Source of the DNA: Aerococcus viridans
GTDB lineage: Bacteria > Bacillota > Bacilli > Lactobacillales > Aerococcaceae
DNA: 64,000 nt
Assembly: GCF_001543285.1 (NCBI RefSeq)
Contig: NZ_CP014164.1
Location: forward strand, 992,001-1,056,000
Reading direction: 5' to 3'
The notes under the pieces were generated by a model. It ran no database searches, was not told the origin of the DNA, and was given only the letters and a program-made list of their open reading frames with translations. Numbering within the stretch: position 1 is the stretch's first letter; every line of letters begins with the position of its first letter. The translations under genes and the position numbers were made by a program. Below are positions 48,859-58,348 of the stretch, one piece after another.

Positions 48859-50100
48859 ATGACAAACAGAGTAGTCGTAACAGGTATGGGTGCTATTACA
48901 CCTATCGGAAATGACGCAAAAACATTTTGGACCAATTTAAAAGCCGGAGAGCATGGTTTTGGACCAATCACAAAATTTGATGCCAAAGACTTAAACGCGA
49001 AATTAGTGGCTGAAGTAAAAGACTTCAATCCAAAAGATTTCATGGACCGTAAAGAAGCGAAACGTATGGATTTATACAGTCAATACGCTGTAGCTGCAGC
49101 CGTCGAGGCTGTTGCGGACGCAAATCTAGACATTGAAAATGCTGACGTTGACCGTATCGGGGTTTACTTAGGTACTGGTATCGGTGGTATTCAAGAAATC
49201 GAAAAAGGTGTGTTAAAAATGCAAGATAAAGGAATCAAACGAGTGAATCCTTTATTCGTACCTGTTTCTATTTCAAACATGGGTGCTGCCAGTATCTCTA
49301 TGCACTTTGGCTTAAAAGGGCCAGCTTTAACTATGGTTACAGCTTGTGCTTCTGCTAACAATGCCATTGGTGAAGCTTTCCGTTATATTAAACATGGTTA
49401 TGCAGATGTCATGATTGCTGGTGGTGCTGAAGGTGCGATTAACGAAATCGGTTTAGGAGGTTTCGACAACCTAACAGCGACAAGTGATTCAACTGATCCA
49501 GACCGCGCCTCAATCCCCTTCGATAAGGACCGAAATGGTTTTGTGATGGGTGAGGGTGCTGGAATCTTGGTATTAGAGTCCTTAGAATCAGCGCAAGCTC
49601 GTGGCGCAAACATCTATGCTGAAATCGGTGGTTACGGTTCTACTTCAGATGCTTACCACTTAACTGCGCCATCTGAAGATGGTTCTGGTGCAGCGAAAGC
49701 GATGTTAAACGCTTTAGAAGAAGGTAACATCGCTAAAGAAGAAGTTTCTTACATAAATGCTCACGGTACAAGTACCCCAGCAAATGATTCTTCTGAAACA
49801 GTTGCGATTAAACGAGCATTTGGTGAAGAATTGACTTATAAAATTCCAGTTTCTTCTACAAAATCATCAGTTGGTCACTTATTAGGTGCTGCTGGTGCTG
49901 TTGAAGCCATTGCAAGTATCATGGCTATCCAAGATTCATTTATTCCAGCTACATTAGGCTACAAGAATCCAGATCCATTATGTGATTTAGATATCGTACC
50001 GAATGTTGGACGCGAACAAGAAGTAAACGTTGTTGTCAGCAACACTTTAGGTTTTGGTGGACACAACACAGTTATTGCCTTTAAAAAGGTTGGTGAATAA
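48859..50100 (+). CDS. fabF: 3-oxoacyl-ACP synthase II
   Basis: A 413-residue condensing enzyme that elongates acyl-ACP with malonyl-ACP. The catalytic cysteine is in VTACASANNAIG near residue 164; the two histidines are in INAHGTSTPAND and SSVGHLLGAAG; the end is NTLGFGGHN. An AGGAGG site precedes the ATG. No FabH for initiation is seen in the window. Confidence 0.97.
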   Translation: MTNRVVVTGMGAITPIGNDAKTFWTNLKAGEHGFGPITKFDAKDLNAKLVAEVKDFNPKDFMDRKEAKRMDLYSQYAVAAAVEAVADANLDIENADVDRIGVYLGTGIGGIQEIEKGVLKMQDKGIKRVNPLFVPVSISNMGAASISMHFGLKGPALTMVTACASANNAIGEAFRYIKHGYADVMIAGGAEGAINEIGLGGFDNLTATSDSTDPDRASIPFDKDRNGFVMGEGAGILVLESLESAQARGANIYAEIGGYGSTSDAYHLTAPSEDGSGAAKAMLNALEEGNIAKEEVSYINAHGTSTPANDSSETVAIKRAFGEELTYKIPVSSTKSSVGHLLGAAGAVEAIASIMAIQDSFIPATLGYKNPDPLCDLDIVPNVGREQEVNVVVSNTLGFGGHNTVIAFKKVGE

Positions 50101-50103
50101 GGC

Positions 50104-50616
50104 TTGAAACACGAAGAAATTAAAGATTTAATCAGCCAGATTGATTCGTCTACGATTCAAGAGTTTTCATTCCAAACACAAGCAGATTCTTTATATATTT
50201 CAAAAATTAAAGAACGCCAAACACAAACTGAACACACTGCAAGCACAAGCGCGAATCAACAAGCTACCACAAACGCAGAAGCTACACCTCCTGCAGTAGC
50301 CCAAGAGACGAAGAGTAAAGAAACTATAGCGCCTGCCACAGAAGCAGCAGCAACACCTAGTGCACCTACTATGTCAGCTGGCAAAACGATTGACAGTCCT
50401 TTAGTTGGTATTGTTTATCTAGCTAAGAACCCTGATCAACCTGCCTTCAAGAAAGTAGGCGACCGCGTTGAAACTGGTGAAACTGTTTGCATCGTTGAAG
50501 CGATGAAAGTGATGAACGAAATTCCAGCTGATATTTCTGGAACGGTCGTGAACGTCTTAGTTGAAGACGGCCAAGTTGTTGAATTCGGCCAACCATTATT
50601 TGAAGTTAGCGAATAA
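50104..50616 (+). CDS. accB: Acetyl-CoA carboxylase biotin carboxyl carrier protein
   Basis: A 170-residue carrier. The N-terminal domain begins HEEIKDLISQIDSSTIQEFS. An Ala/Thr/Gln-rich linker (residues 50-95) leads to the biotinyl domain with the lysine in CIVEAMKVMNEI near residue 136. The start is TTG 50104, 3 bases after the fabF stop. It is the fatty-acid paralogue; a second carrier lies at 23909. Confidence 0.96.
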   Translation: MKHEEIKDLISQIDSSTIQEFSFQTQADSLYISKIKERQTQTEHTASTSANQQATTNAEATPPAVAQETKSKETIAPATEAAATPSAPTMSAGKTIDSPLVGIVYLAKNPDQPAFKKVGDRVETGETVCIVEAMKVMNEIPADISGTVVNVLVEDGQVVEFGQPLFEVSE

Positions 50617-50639
50617 TTATACTTAAGGAGTATTAAAAA

Positions 50640-51113
50640 ATGACTGAATATGCAGAACGTAAAGAACCTGTTCTAACAGCTATGCAGGTACAAGAAATCA
50701 TCCCTAACCGTTTTCCAATCTCATTTGTGGACCGAGTGGATGAAATTATCCCAGGTGAAAAAGTTGTTGCCCGTAAAAACGTGACGATCAACGAAGAATT
50801 CTTTGTTGGTCACTTCCCAGGAAACCCTGTAATGCCTGGTGTTTTACAAGTAGAAACAATGGCACAAGTGGGCTCAATTCCATTATTATCTCAACCAGAC
50901 TTTAAAAATAAAATCGCTTATTTAGCTGGATTAAACAACGTGAAATTCCGTAAAAACGTTGTACCTGGTGACGTACTTGAAATCACAGTTGAAATTGTGA
51001 AATTGAAGAAACGTATGGGTATCGGTAAAGGAACTATCCGTAATGAATACGGCGAGGTTTGTTCAGAAGCAGAAATGACCTTTATCATTTCTAACGTAGA
51101 TAAAGTCGACTAG
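50640..51113 (+). CDS. fabZ: 3-hydroxyacyl-ACP dehydratase
   Basis: A 157-residue hot-dog-fold dehydratase. The catalytic motif is HFPGNPVMPGVLQVETMAQ with His near residue 57 and Glu near 71. The N-terminus has IIPNRFPISFVDRV. TTAAGGAGT precedes the ATG. Only one FabZ-type gene is seen in the operon, as in Lactobacillales that use FabM or a second FabZ elsewhere for unsaturated chains. Confidence 0.97.
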   Translation: MTEYAERKEPVLTAMQVQEIIPNRFPISFVDRVDEIIPGEKVVARKNVTINEEFFVGHFPGNPVMPGVLQVETMAQVGSIPLLSQPDFKNKIAYLAGLNNVKFRKNVVPGDVLEITVEIVKLKKRMGIGKGTIRNEYGEVCSEAEMTFIISNVDKVD

Positions 51114-51165
51114 TTTGCTGGTCCAACCTGAAATAGGGCGAACGGCATAGAATAAGAGGTATTTG

Positions 51166-52536
51166 ATGATTAATAAAGTATTAATAGCGAATAGGGGCGA
51201 AATTGCCGTCCGCATTATTCGTACATGTATTGAATTGGGAATCGAAACAGTGGCTGTGTATTCAACCGCTGATAAGGATGCCCTACATGTGAAATTGGCT
51301 GACGAAGCAGTCTGCATCGGAGGGCCAAAATCAGTCGATTCTTATTTGAATATGCAAGCCATTCTTTCGGCAGCTGTGGTCACGAACGTGCAAGCTATCC
51401 ACCCGGGTTTTGGTTTCCTAGCAGAAAACAGCAAATTTGCCAAATTATGCGCAGAAATGAATATTGAGTTTATAGGGCCAAGCCCAGAAGTGATTGACTT
51501 GATGGGGGACAAGCAAAATGCTAGAGATACCATGAATGCAGCCAAAGTACAGACCGTTCCTGGTTCTGATGGTATCTTGGAAAGTCCTGGAGCTGGAATT
51601 GAGATTGCCAAAAAAGTTGGCTATCCAGTCTTATTGAAAGCAACTTCTGGTGGTGGTGGTAAAGGGATGCGGATGGTACATGAAGAAAGCCATTTCGCAG
51701 ATGCATACTATGAAGCATCACGTGAAGCAAAAAATGCTTTTGGTGATGACCGTTTATACATGGAGAAAGTTATTTTCCCAGCCCACCATATCGAGGTTCA
51801 AATCTTAGGGGATAAATTCGGCAACGTCATCCATTTAGGTGAACGTGAGTGTTCAATGCAACGGAACCATCAAAAGGTGATTGAAGAGACGCCAAGTCCC
51901 TTTATTACTGAAAAGACGCGGACACAAGTGACTCAAGCAGCGGTTCGAGCGGCTGAGCAGTTAAATTATGAATCTGCTGGTACCATTGAGTTTTTAGTGG
52001 ATGCAGATCAAAATTATTATTTCATGGAAATGAATACGCGTATTCAAGTTGAACATCCAATTACGGAAATGGTTACGGGTGTTGATATTGTAGCTCAACA
52101 GCTACGGATTGCTTCTGGCTTACCTTTAGCCTATGAACAAAAAGACATTACCTTTACTGGTCATGCCTTGGAGTGCCGGATCAATGCAGAAATGCCAGAG
52201 AAAAACTTTATGCCATCTTCAGGTACGTTTGACTTTGCGCATTTTCCAGCGGGTGGTTTAGGTATTCGTGTGGATTCTGGTATTTATGCTGGCTACAAGT
52301 TGCCACCTTACTATGATTCTATGGTAGCGAAACTGATTACGCATGGTGATAATCGTCCAAAAGCCATCAACCGTATGCTACGTGCGGTTTCAGAAATGAC
52401 TATTAAGGGTGTGGCGATAAACCAACAATTCCAATACGACCTACTATTTGATGAGGCCTTTGTAAAAGGTAACTATACCAATGATTACCTGGAAGCTAAA
52501 TTCTTACCTGAATGGGCGAAGAGTCATCAAGCATAA
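51166..52536 (+). CDS. accC: Acetyl-CoA carboxylase biotin carboxylase
   Basis: A 456-residue ATP-grasp enzyme. Motifs: KVLIANRGEIAVRIIRTCIE, SGGGGKGMRMV, ERECSMQRNHQKVIEETPS, and MEMNTRIQVEHPITEM. The ATG at 51166 is preferred over TTG 51163 with AAGAGGT upstream. It carboxylates the biotin on the AccB at 50104. Confidence 0.97.
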   Translation: MINKVLIANRGEIAVRIIRTCIELGIETVAVYSTADKDALHVKLADEAVCIGGPKSVDSYLNMQAILSAAVVTNVQAIHPGFGFLAENSKFAKLCAEMNIEFIGPSPEVIDLMGDKQNARDTMNAAKVQTVPGSDGILESPGAGIEIAKKVGYPVLLKATSGGGGKGMRMVHEESHFADAYYEASREAKNAFGDDRLYMEKVIFPAHHIEVQILGDKFGNVIHLGERECSMQRNHQKVIEETPSPFITEKTRTQVTQAAVRAAEQLNYESAGTIEFLVDADQNYYFMEMNTRIQVEHPITEMVTGVDIVAQQLRIASGLPLAYEQKDITFTGHALECRINAEMPEKNFMPSSGTFDFAHFPAGGLGIRVDSGIYAGYKLPPYYDSMVAKLITHGDNRPKAINRMLRAVSEMTIKGVAINQQFQYDLLFDEAFVKGNYTNDYLEAKFLPEWAKSHQA

Positions 52537-52563
52537 ATTAGCACGAAAGAAAGTAGATGAATT

Positions 52564-53463
52564 ATGGCATTAAAACGCAGAAAAGCATATATTCCTATGC
52601 CAGAGGAAGATCAAGCAAAATTGAGCTTTCCTACAGATCCAAATAACCAAGCCTTCGTGCCAGATGGCATGTGGCAAAAGTGTCCGCAATGTCACCAAAC
52701 GATTCTAACCGACGACTTGGGTGCTGAAAAAATCTGTCCGCATTGCCAATACCACTTTAGAATTTCATCTAGTGAGCGGTTAGCAAACGTGGTGGACAAA
52801 GGGACTTTTGTTGAAATGTCCCAACTAAAGGATAACCGCAATGAAGATCCTCTTTCTTTTCCAAAGTATCTGGAAAAGAAAGAAAAAGCGCGCGCTACAA
52901 CTGGTTTAGACGAAGCTGTCGTAACTGGGGTGGGTGAAATCTTCGGCTACCGAACTGCTATTGGTGTGATGGACTCATTTTTCATGATGGGGTCTATGGG
53001 GACTGGTTTAGGTGAAAAAATTAAAAACTTGTTCAACTATGCAACTGAACACCAGTTACCAGTCGTCCTATTTACCGCTTCTGGTGGTGCCCGGATGCAA
53101 GAAGGCACACTGTCTTTAATGCAAATGGCTAAGATTTCCATTGCTGTTCAAAATCATTCTAAAGCTGGTTTATTATATATTCCCGTCTTAACTGACCCAA
53201 CGACTGGTGGTGTAACGGCATCATTTGCTATGGAAGGGGATATTACCATTGCTGAACCAGGGGCCTTAATCGGTTTCGCTGGTAAACGGGTAATTGAACA
53301 GACGATTAGACAACAATTGCCTGAAGGTTTCCAAACGGCAGAACACCAACTGCAACACGGTTTTATCGATATGATTGTTGAACGTTGGCGCCAAAAAATC
53401 GTAATTGCTGAGCTATTACAAATGCACGGTGTCGCTAAAGGAGGTGCTCGATTTGAGCGTTAG
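52564..53463 (+). CDS. accD: Acetyl-CoA carboxylase carboxyltransferase beta subunit
   Basis: A 299-residue subunit with an N-terminal C4 zinc ribbon (CPQCHQ, CPHCQYHF, residues 40-61) and the crotonase-like carboxyltransferase core (VLFTASGGARMQEGTLSLMQ, DPTTGGVTASFAM). It moves CO2 from biotin to acetyl-CoA with AccA. Its end overlaps the accA start. Confidence 0.97.
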   Translation: MALKRRKAYIPMPEEDQAKLSFPTDPNNQAFVPDGMWQKCPQCHQTILTDDLGAEKICPHCQYHFRISSSERLANVVDKGTFVEMSQLKDNRNEDPLSFPKYLEKKEKARATTGLDEAVVTGVGEIFGYRTAIGVMDSFFMMGSMGTGLGEKIKNLFNYATEHQLPVVLFTASGGARMQEGTLSLMQMAKISIAVQNHSKAGLLYIPVLTDPTTGGVTASFAMEGDITIAEPGALIGFAGKRVIEQTIRQQLPEGFQTAEHQLQHGFIDMIVERWRQKIVIAELLQMHGVAKGGARFER

Positions 53464-54295
53464 TATGAAACAATTATTAAAAACCGTTGAGCAACCTAAT
53501 GCGAAAATTACGCAAAAAATCCCTGCAGAAGTGGTAACAGCTTCACGTGATATCAACCGATTAACCACGTCTGAATTGGCTAAGAAAATCTGTGACGTCT
53601 TTTATGAGATGCATGGTGACCGTCGTTATGGTGACGACGGCGCGATTGTTGGTGGTGTCGGACAAATTAATGGCCGCGCAGTTACAATTGTTGGAACTGA
53701 AAAAGGCCACTCGGTACAAGAAAATATCAAGCGTAACTTTGGGTCGCCTCATGCTGAGGGTTACCGTAAAGCCATTCGTTTGTTTGAACAAGCTGAAAAG
53801 TTCAACCGTCCAGTGATTACCATTGTTAATACCTCCGGCGCCTTCTGTGACGTTGAAGCAGAAGACCGGGGGATTGGACAAGCAATAGCTGTATCCATGC
53901 AAACAATGGCTGGCTTAACTGTACCAACTATCACGATTTTAATGGGTGAAGGTGGGTCTGGTGGCGCGTTAGCACTTGCTGTTTCAAATAAGGTGTGGAT
54001 GATGGAGAATGCCATGTATTCAGTCTTATCGCCAGAAGGGTTTGCAACAATTTTATGGAAAGACCCGAGTCGTGTACCAGAAGCTGCTGAATATATGAAA
54101 TTCACGGCGCCTGACTTGCTAGATTTTAAGGTTATTGATCAAATTATCCCAGAGCATTACGGGAAAAAGGTCTTAGACCACGATGTTCAGGCCCAATTGA
54201 TTAAAGAAATGGTCTTGAAAGAAATTGACCAGCAATTGGCCATATCAAAAGCAGATTTAATTGCTGCCAAAGAGGCACGCTTTAATCAATTCTAG
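53453..54295 (+). CDS. accA: Acetyl-CoA carboxylase carboxyltransferase alpha subunit
   Basis: A 280-residue subunit with VTASRDINRLTTSELAKKI, GDRRYGDDGAIVGG, and the core VNTSGAFCDVEAEDRGIGQA and GEGGSGGALALAV. The start TTG 53453 fits the AAAGGAGG site (spacing 9) and overlaps accD by 11 bases; ATG 53465 is the alternative. Last gene of the fab-acc operon. Confidence 0.96.
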   Translation: MSVSMKQLLKTVEQPNAKITQKIPAEVVTASRDINRLTTSELAKKICDVFYEMHGDRRYGDDGAIVGGVGQINGRAVTIVGTEKGHSVQENIKRNFGSPHAEGYRKAIRLFEQAEKFNRPVITIVNTSGAFCDVEAEDRGIGQAIAVSMQTMAGLTVPTITILMGEGGSGGALALAVSNKVWMMENAMYSVLSPEGFATILWKDPSRVPEAAEYMKFTAPDLLDFKVIDQIIPEHYGKKVLDHDVQAQLIKEMVLKEIDQQLAISKADLIAAKEARFNQF

Positions 54296-54478
54296 TCAAC
54301 TGACAGTTTGAATAAATAACCACTTTTAAAGGAAGGTGTGTCCTATGGTCGCATCTTCTTTTTTCGAATTATTGGATAAAAATATTCATGGATATGATAT
54401 TGTGATAATATAAGCATAGAAGGAAGGGCGTTTACAGCCTGCATTTCTACCAGAAAATAAGATTTAAGAGGATGTATA

Positions 54479-55489
54479 ATGAGAAACCAAGACAATGATT
54501 TTGAACGATCATTTAAATTAGATATTGAAGAAGCGATTCAGCGTATGAAAGCGGGCGAAATGAGTGAATCGCTGAAATTATTGCTGATTGCCCGTAAGAA
54601 AAGAAAGAGTGTCGTTGATTTTAGAAATTATATCATCGGCGTTTTATATGAAGAAGAATTAGAAAATGATTTAGTGGATATTTTCTCATTATTGATTGAA
54701 TTTTATGGGGAAGGTGTAATGGCTAATCCTGATTTAATCGATGTCGAGGCAGAAATTGACTGGAAGTCTTTCTACCAATTTGTGCAAAAAGCCATTCAGG
54801 GACAAGTCAAATTGAACCTCCCTCAACACGGTCAAATGACACCCATTATGCAAATTATTATTGTGCCAGAAACGATGGAAAAGTTGGCCCAATTTGAGGC
54901 GACTTCAGATGATGATGCTAGTAATGTGGAGGTTTTACAAGGTCTACAAAAGTTATTCGACCAGTTAGTGGCCAGGGATAAACCCTTGACTATCCTTGAG
55001 AAGGCGCAGGTCAACCATCTGCTGGAATTGAGCGACAAGGTATCCATCGATAAATTGTTAAGTCTCTTAAATCGGGACCGGGATTTTGTCTTCCAATCGG
55101 ATATTTTGCTTTATATTTTCCACCATCCACACGAGGACCAGGAAATTACCTTAACCAATATTTACGATGAGGCGACGACCATTTTACTCAGTGACTTATT
55201 TGAGATTGAAACCAATAGTCACTTCTTAGACTTGGTTTCCTATGTGGAGGAAGTGTATATCCACGAACCCTATCGCGTAGCCTATTTGATGGAGAATATT
55301 TATGATATATACACCGTCATGTACCCATTTGTCGATGATTTAAACCAAATTGACCCAGAAGATATGGTAGAAGCCATTGGCCAATTAATGGAAAGTGGCG
55401 ATCCACTGGCAATTGACAATCAAGTCGTACAAGATATTTACCAATATTGGTTTTATGAGTATATGCAGAACTTTGCGAGTTTTGAATAA
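54479..55489 (+). CDS. Unrecognised helical protein
   Basis: A 336-residue, mostly helical, acidic soluble protein. It begins FERSFKLDIEEAIQRMKAGE; repeated helical hairpins of about 35 residues in the first 60 residues and the acidic, leucine-rich remainder suggest a TPR-like or scaffold fold. There is no signal peptide or membrane segment and no catalytic motif I can name. ATG 54479 follows AAGAGGATG. It lies between the fab operon and an RNase HI-like gene and probably shares a transcript with the latter (32-base gap). Confidence 0.6.
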   Translation: MRNQDNDFERSFKLDIEEAIQRMKAGEMSESLKLLLIARKKRKSVVDFRNYIIGVLYEEELENDLVDIFSLLIEFYGEGVMANPDLIDVEAEIDWKSFYQFVQKAIQGQVKLNLPQHGQMTPIMQIIIVPETMEKLAQFEATSDDDASNVEVLQGLQKLFDQLVARDKPLTILEKAQVNHLLELSDKVSIDKLLSLLNRDRDFVFQSDILLYIFHHPHEDQEITLTNIYDEATTILLSDLFEIETNSHFLDLVSYVEEVYIHEPYRVAYLMENIYDIYTVMYPFVDDLNQIDPEDMVEAIGQLMESGDPLAIDNQVVQDIYQYWFYEYMQNFASFE

Positions 55490-55521
55490 GAAGATGTAAT
55501 GGATGATTAAAGGGTGATTGG

Positions 55522-55941
55522 ATGTTAAAAATAGCCATAGACGGATCAGTGGACGGGCAATTTGGGCCGGCAGGCGTTGGTATGGTCATTATCCATGACG
55601 GGCAACAACGACAAGAGAAATACCCTTTAAGTGGGGAAATGGACAACCATGAGGCCGAATTCCATGCCTTGCTACTATTGTTAGAAAAATTACAAGCTGA
55701 AGGACTAGAAAGTGAGTGGATCCTGTGTCAAACAGACTCTAAAATCGTCTTTGATGCCGTTAATAAGAGATTCCATAAACGCGACCCCTATAAAAGTTTG
55801 TTAAAGGCCATTTTAAATCAACTAGACCATTTTCCCATGTTTAATCTAAAGTGGGTGCCGGACCAAGCCAATAGAGGGGCAGATAACTTAGCCCGCCAAG
55901 CCATGCACCAGGCCAAGAAACTAAGCAACCAGCAGGACTAA
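55522..55941 (+). CDS. RNase HI-like protein (reverse-transcriptase-like RNase H family)
   Basis: A 139-residue RNase H fold protein. The four acidic residues are visible: D7 in IAIDGSVDG, E in NHEAEFHALLLLL, D in CQTDSKIVFDAV, and D in NRGADNLARQA. It lacks the basic protrusion of classical RNase HI, resembling the YpeP/YpdQ-type proteins of Bacillus. Activity on RNA-DNA hybrids is plausible; the residues support it. Start ATG 55522 behind AAAGGGTGAT. Confidence 0.82.
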   Translation: MLKIAIDGSVDGQFGPAGVGMVIIHDGQQRQEKYPLSGEMDNHEAEFHALLLLLEKLQAEGLESEWILCQTDSKIVFDAVNKRFHKRDPYKSLLKAILNQLDHFPMFNLKWVPDQANRGADNLARQAMHQAKKLSNQQD

Positions 55942-56002
55942 TTAAGGGATAAATGCAGACTGTCAATCGCATAAACTGGATTTAAATTCGAATAAAAGAC
56001 AC

Positions 56003-56049
56003 AAAAAAACCAGGTAGCAGGCGAATAAAGCCGTTTACCTGGTTTTTTA
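56003..56049. terminator. Bidirectional terminator
   Basis: AAAAAACCAGGTA and TACCTGGTTTTTT are perfect arms with A and T runs, placed between two convergent genes. Confidence 0.92.
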
Positions 56050-56066
56050 TTACGATCGTAAATAAC

Positions 56067-57221
56067 TTATTCTGCCTCTACTTTTTTAGGACGTGGTTTG
56101 CGCGCGCCCCAGTATTGGAATAGGTCAGTACGGATAGCCCCATTGTATAATTTACGTTTCTTAGTCGCTTTCTCACCGTAGTATTCTTCAAAGGCTAAGT
56201 CAGAGGTCAGGATGTATTTGCTCCAAGTTTTCATTGGCCGGTAAAGATCACCCATTTGTCTGTATAACTTATGCACGTACTCTTCGTCATTCAAACGCTC
56301 ACCGTATGGTGGGTTGGCTACGATAACGCCGTATTCTTTATTCGTTGTAAAGTCAGATAATTGCATTTGTTTGAATTCAATTTGATCCCCGACACCAGCT
56401 GCTTCTGCATTGGCTTTTGCGATTTCAATCATCCGGTGGTCAATATCTGATCCCATGATATCTAATTGAATGTCATGACGGATAGCCGCTTTAGCCTCTT
56501 CACGGGCTTTTGAATATTCACGGTTATTGAAGATATCCCATTCCTCAGAAATGAAGGCACGGTTAATCCCTGGGGCAATATTTTTCCCGATTAATGCCGC
56601 TTCAATGGTTAGGGTACCTGAACCACATGTTGGATCGTAAAATGGCTTGTCAGGGAACCAGTTAGTTAATTTAACTAGGGCTGCAGCCATGTTTTCTTTA
56701 AGTGGTGCGCCACCTTTTTCAGTACGGTAACCACGTTTGAATAGGGAAGAGCCAGACGTATCAATAGTAATCAAGGCTTCGTCCTTGTGGATGCTCACTT
56801 CAATAGGGTATTTAGCGCCTGTTTCAGGTAACATACCACGGCGGTGGTAGTGGTCGCTCAGACGGTTAACAATCGCTTTTTTCACGATTTTTTGCACGTT
56901 AGGAACAGAATGCAATTTTGAATTGACTGATTTACCTGATACTGGGAACTCTGCGTCCATTGGTAGAATATCTTCCCAAGGGATAGCCTTAGTCGATTCA
57001 AATAATTGGTCGAAGGTGATAGCTTTGAAATCGCCCATGACGATTTTGATACGGTCCGCAGTCCGTAAGTTAATATTTGTTCGAGCTACGTCATCAAGAC
57101 TGCCTTCAAAGCGGGCACGGCCATTTTCTACTTGAACCTCGTAACCCATGTCACGTAATTCTTTGCCGACTAAGGCTTCAATCCCTGCGGCAGCTGTTGC
57201 GATAAGTGGATATGTTGTCAT
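56067..57221 (-). CDS. rlmL: 23S rRNA (guanine-N2)-methyltransferase, RlmL/YpsC family
   Basis: A 384-residue class I SAM methyltransferase. The N-terminal THUMP domain (residues 1-155) is followed by DPTCGSGTLTIEAALIGKN (SAM-binding) and the catalytic VANPPYGERL. It corresponds to the N-terminal half of E. coli RlmL and to YpsC of Bacillus, predicted to methylate a guanine of 23S rRNA. ATG 57221 follows AAGGAGTAC. It lies downstream of gpsB-rnpB on the same strand, the usual Firmicute neighbourhood. Confidence 0.9.
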   Translation of the reverse strand: MTTYPLIATAAAGIEALVGKELRDMGYEVQVENGRARFEGSLDDVARTNINLRTADRIKIVMGDFKAITFDQLFESTKAIPWEDILPMDAEFPVSGKSVNSKLHSVPNVQKIVKKAIVNRLSDHYHRRGMLPETGAKYPIEVSIHKDEALITIDTSGSSLFKRGYRTEKGGAPLKENMAAALVKLTNWFPDKPFYDPTCGSGTLTIEAALIGKNIAPGINRAFISEEWDIFNNREYSKAREEAKAAIRHDIQLDIMGSDIDHRMIEIAKANAEAAGVGDQIEFKQMQLSDFTTNKEYGVIVANPPYGERLNDEEYVHKLYRQMGDLYRPMKTWSKYILTSDLAFEEYYGEKATKKRKLYNGAIRTDLFQYWGARKPRPKKVEAE

Positions 57222-57297
57222 ATTGTACTCCTTTTGGGTGGTAAAGCTTCGTCTTATATTTAAGTCTATTTTACCATGATTTCATCTTAATAAAAAA

Positions 57298-57322
57298 AGG
57301 TTGGAAAAGAATCCAACCTTTT
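57298..57322 (-). terminator. Terminator of rnpB
   Basis: On the minus strand, AAGGTTGGATTC..TCCAACCTT with TTTTTTT follows the RNA. Confidence 0.85.
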
Positions 57323-57326
57323 GCCT

Positions 57327-57706
57327 GTTTGTAAATTTCGATAAGCCATGTTCTGTTCCCCGATATTACAGGTTTAATACCGGTTCGGTAATCATCTGTC
57401 TACTAAATAATTAGTCTCTTATTCCGTTTGTTTCCAGTCAAAGAGCGCCCCTACCAATGTTTGGGTTGCTCGCTCGAGGGGTTTACCGCGTTCCATTCAA
57501 CTACTTTCATAGTTGACTCGTCTCTGTGGCACTTTCAAACTTACTAGCACATAGTCCAAAGACCTTAGTGGGTTCTGTTGCCGTCAAATTAATGCTTTAG
57601 CTTATTTTTTCGCTAAACACGAACACTACAAGCGTTTCAGCTTGTGCGAGCATGGACTTTCCTCAGGTATAAGTATATACCCGCGATTACCTGAAATTTA
57701 CAACTC
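57327..57706 (-). ncRNA. rnpB: RNase P RNA, class B
   Basis: Catalytic RNA of RNase P, which matures tRNA and tmRNA 5' ends. Read on the minus strand, it has the Bacillus-type conserved blocks in order: GAGGAAAGTCCATGCTCGCAC, CGTAGTGTTCGTG-like, TTTGAAAGTGCCACAG.GACGA, GAACGCGGTAAACCCCTCGA, AACCCAAA, and GGAACAGAACATGGCTTA. The 5' GTTTGTAAATTTC and its 3' complement form P1. Ends are estimated from this helix. Confidence 0.95.
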
Positions 57707-57735
57707 CTAATGATAACACGAAAGTGATCAAATGA

Positions 57736-58137
57736 CTAGTTATTTTCAAAAATAATAGTATGATCTTTCGTATCGCCTTTGTTCTCTTCACTAGCATCTA
57801 CTGTATTTTCGGCTTTGGCGTTTTGGCCACCGAATACAGCTTTTTCTAACTTAGACAAGCGACGTAGAATGTCATAGTTGGTTGTCCCTTTTGATTGAGG
57901 TACTGTTGTAGATTTTGAGCGTTGGTTAGCGGCTTGGCGGCCACTTTCACTTAGACCGGTTGAGTGTTTTGCACGCTCTAACTCATTTTTAAGTGAGGCA
58001 ATTTCTTTTTCATATGACTCATAGTCACGAATGATTAAGTCTAAGAATTCGTCTACTTCCTCTGTGTTGAATCCACGAAGAGCAGGTTTAAATTCTTTCT
58101 GTAAAATATCTTTTGTCGTCAAATTACGATCGGCCAT
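57736..58137 (-). CDS. gpsB: Cell division regulator GpsB
   Basis: A 133-residue DivIVA/GpsB coiled-coil protein. The membrane-binding start is NLTTKDILQKEFKPALRGFN followed by EEVDEFLDLIIRDYE (coiled coil to about residue 55). A flexible linker leads to the trimerisation segment TTNYDILRRLSKLEKAVFG. An extra 30-residue acidic tail ends the protein. It coordinates septal and peripheral cell-wall synthesis. It sits directly upstream of rnpB, as in Bacillus and Lactobacillales. Confidence 0.94.
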   Translation of the reverse strand: MADRNLTTKDILQKEFKPALRGFNTEEVDEFLDLIIRDYESYEKEIASLKNELERAKHSTGLSESGRQAANQRSKSTTVPQSKGTTNYDILRRLSKLEKAVFGGQNAKAENTVDASEENKGDTKDHTIIFENN

Positions 58138-58348
58138 TTAAATAACACCTCATCATTTATATTTCTAACTTCTATTATAGCACAGCTTTCATTATTTGTA
58201 ATAAATGTAATATAATAATAGTTTAAGATTCTATCAAATTCAACAACAATCAATAGCTTAATTGAATCCGTTAGAACATTGGCGCGGTAGTTATTTTCGT
58301 GTGGGTATATTATAATAATTAAAAAAGACGAAAGTGAGGAATCAACAG

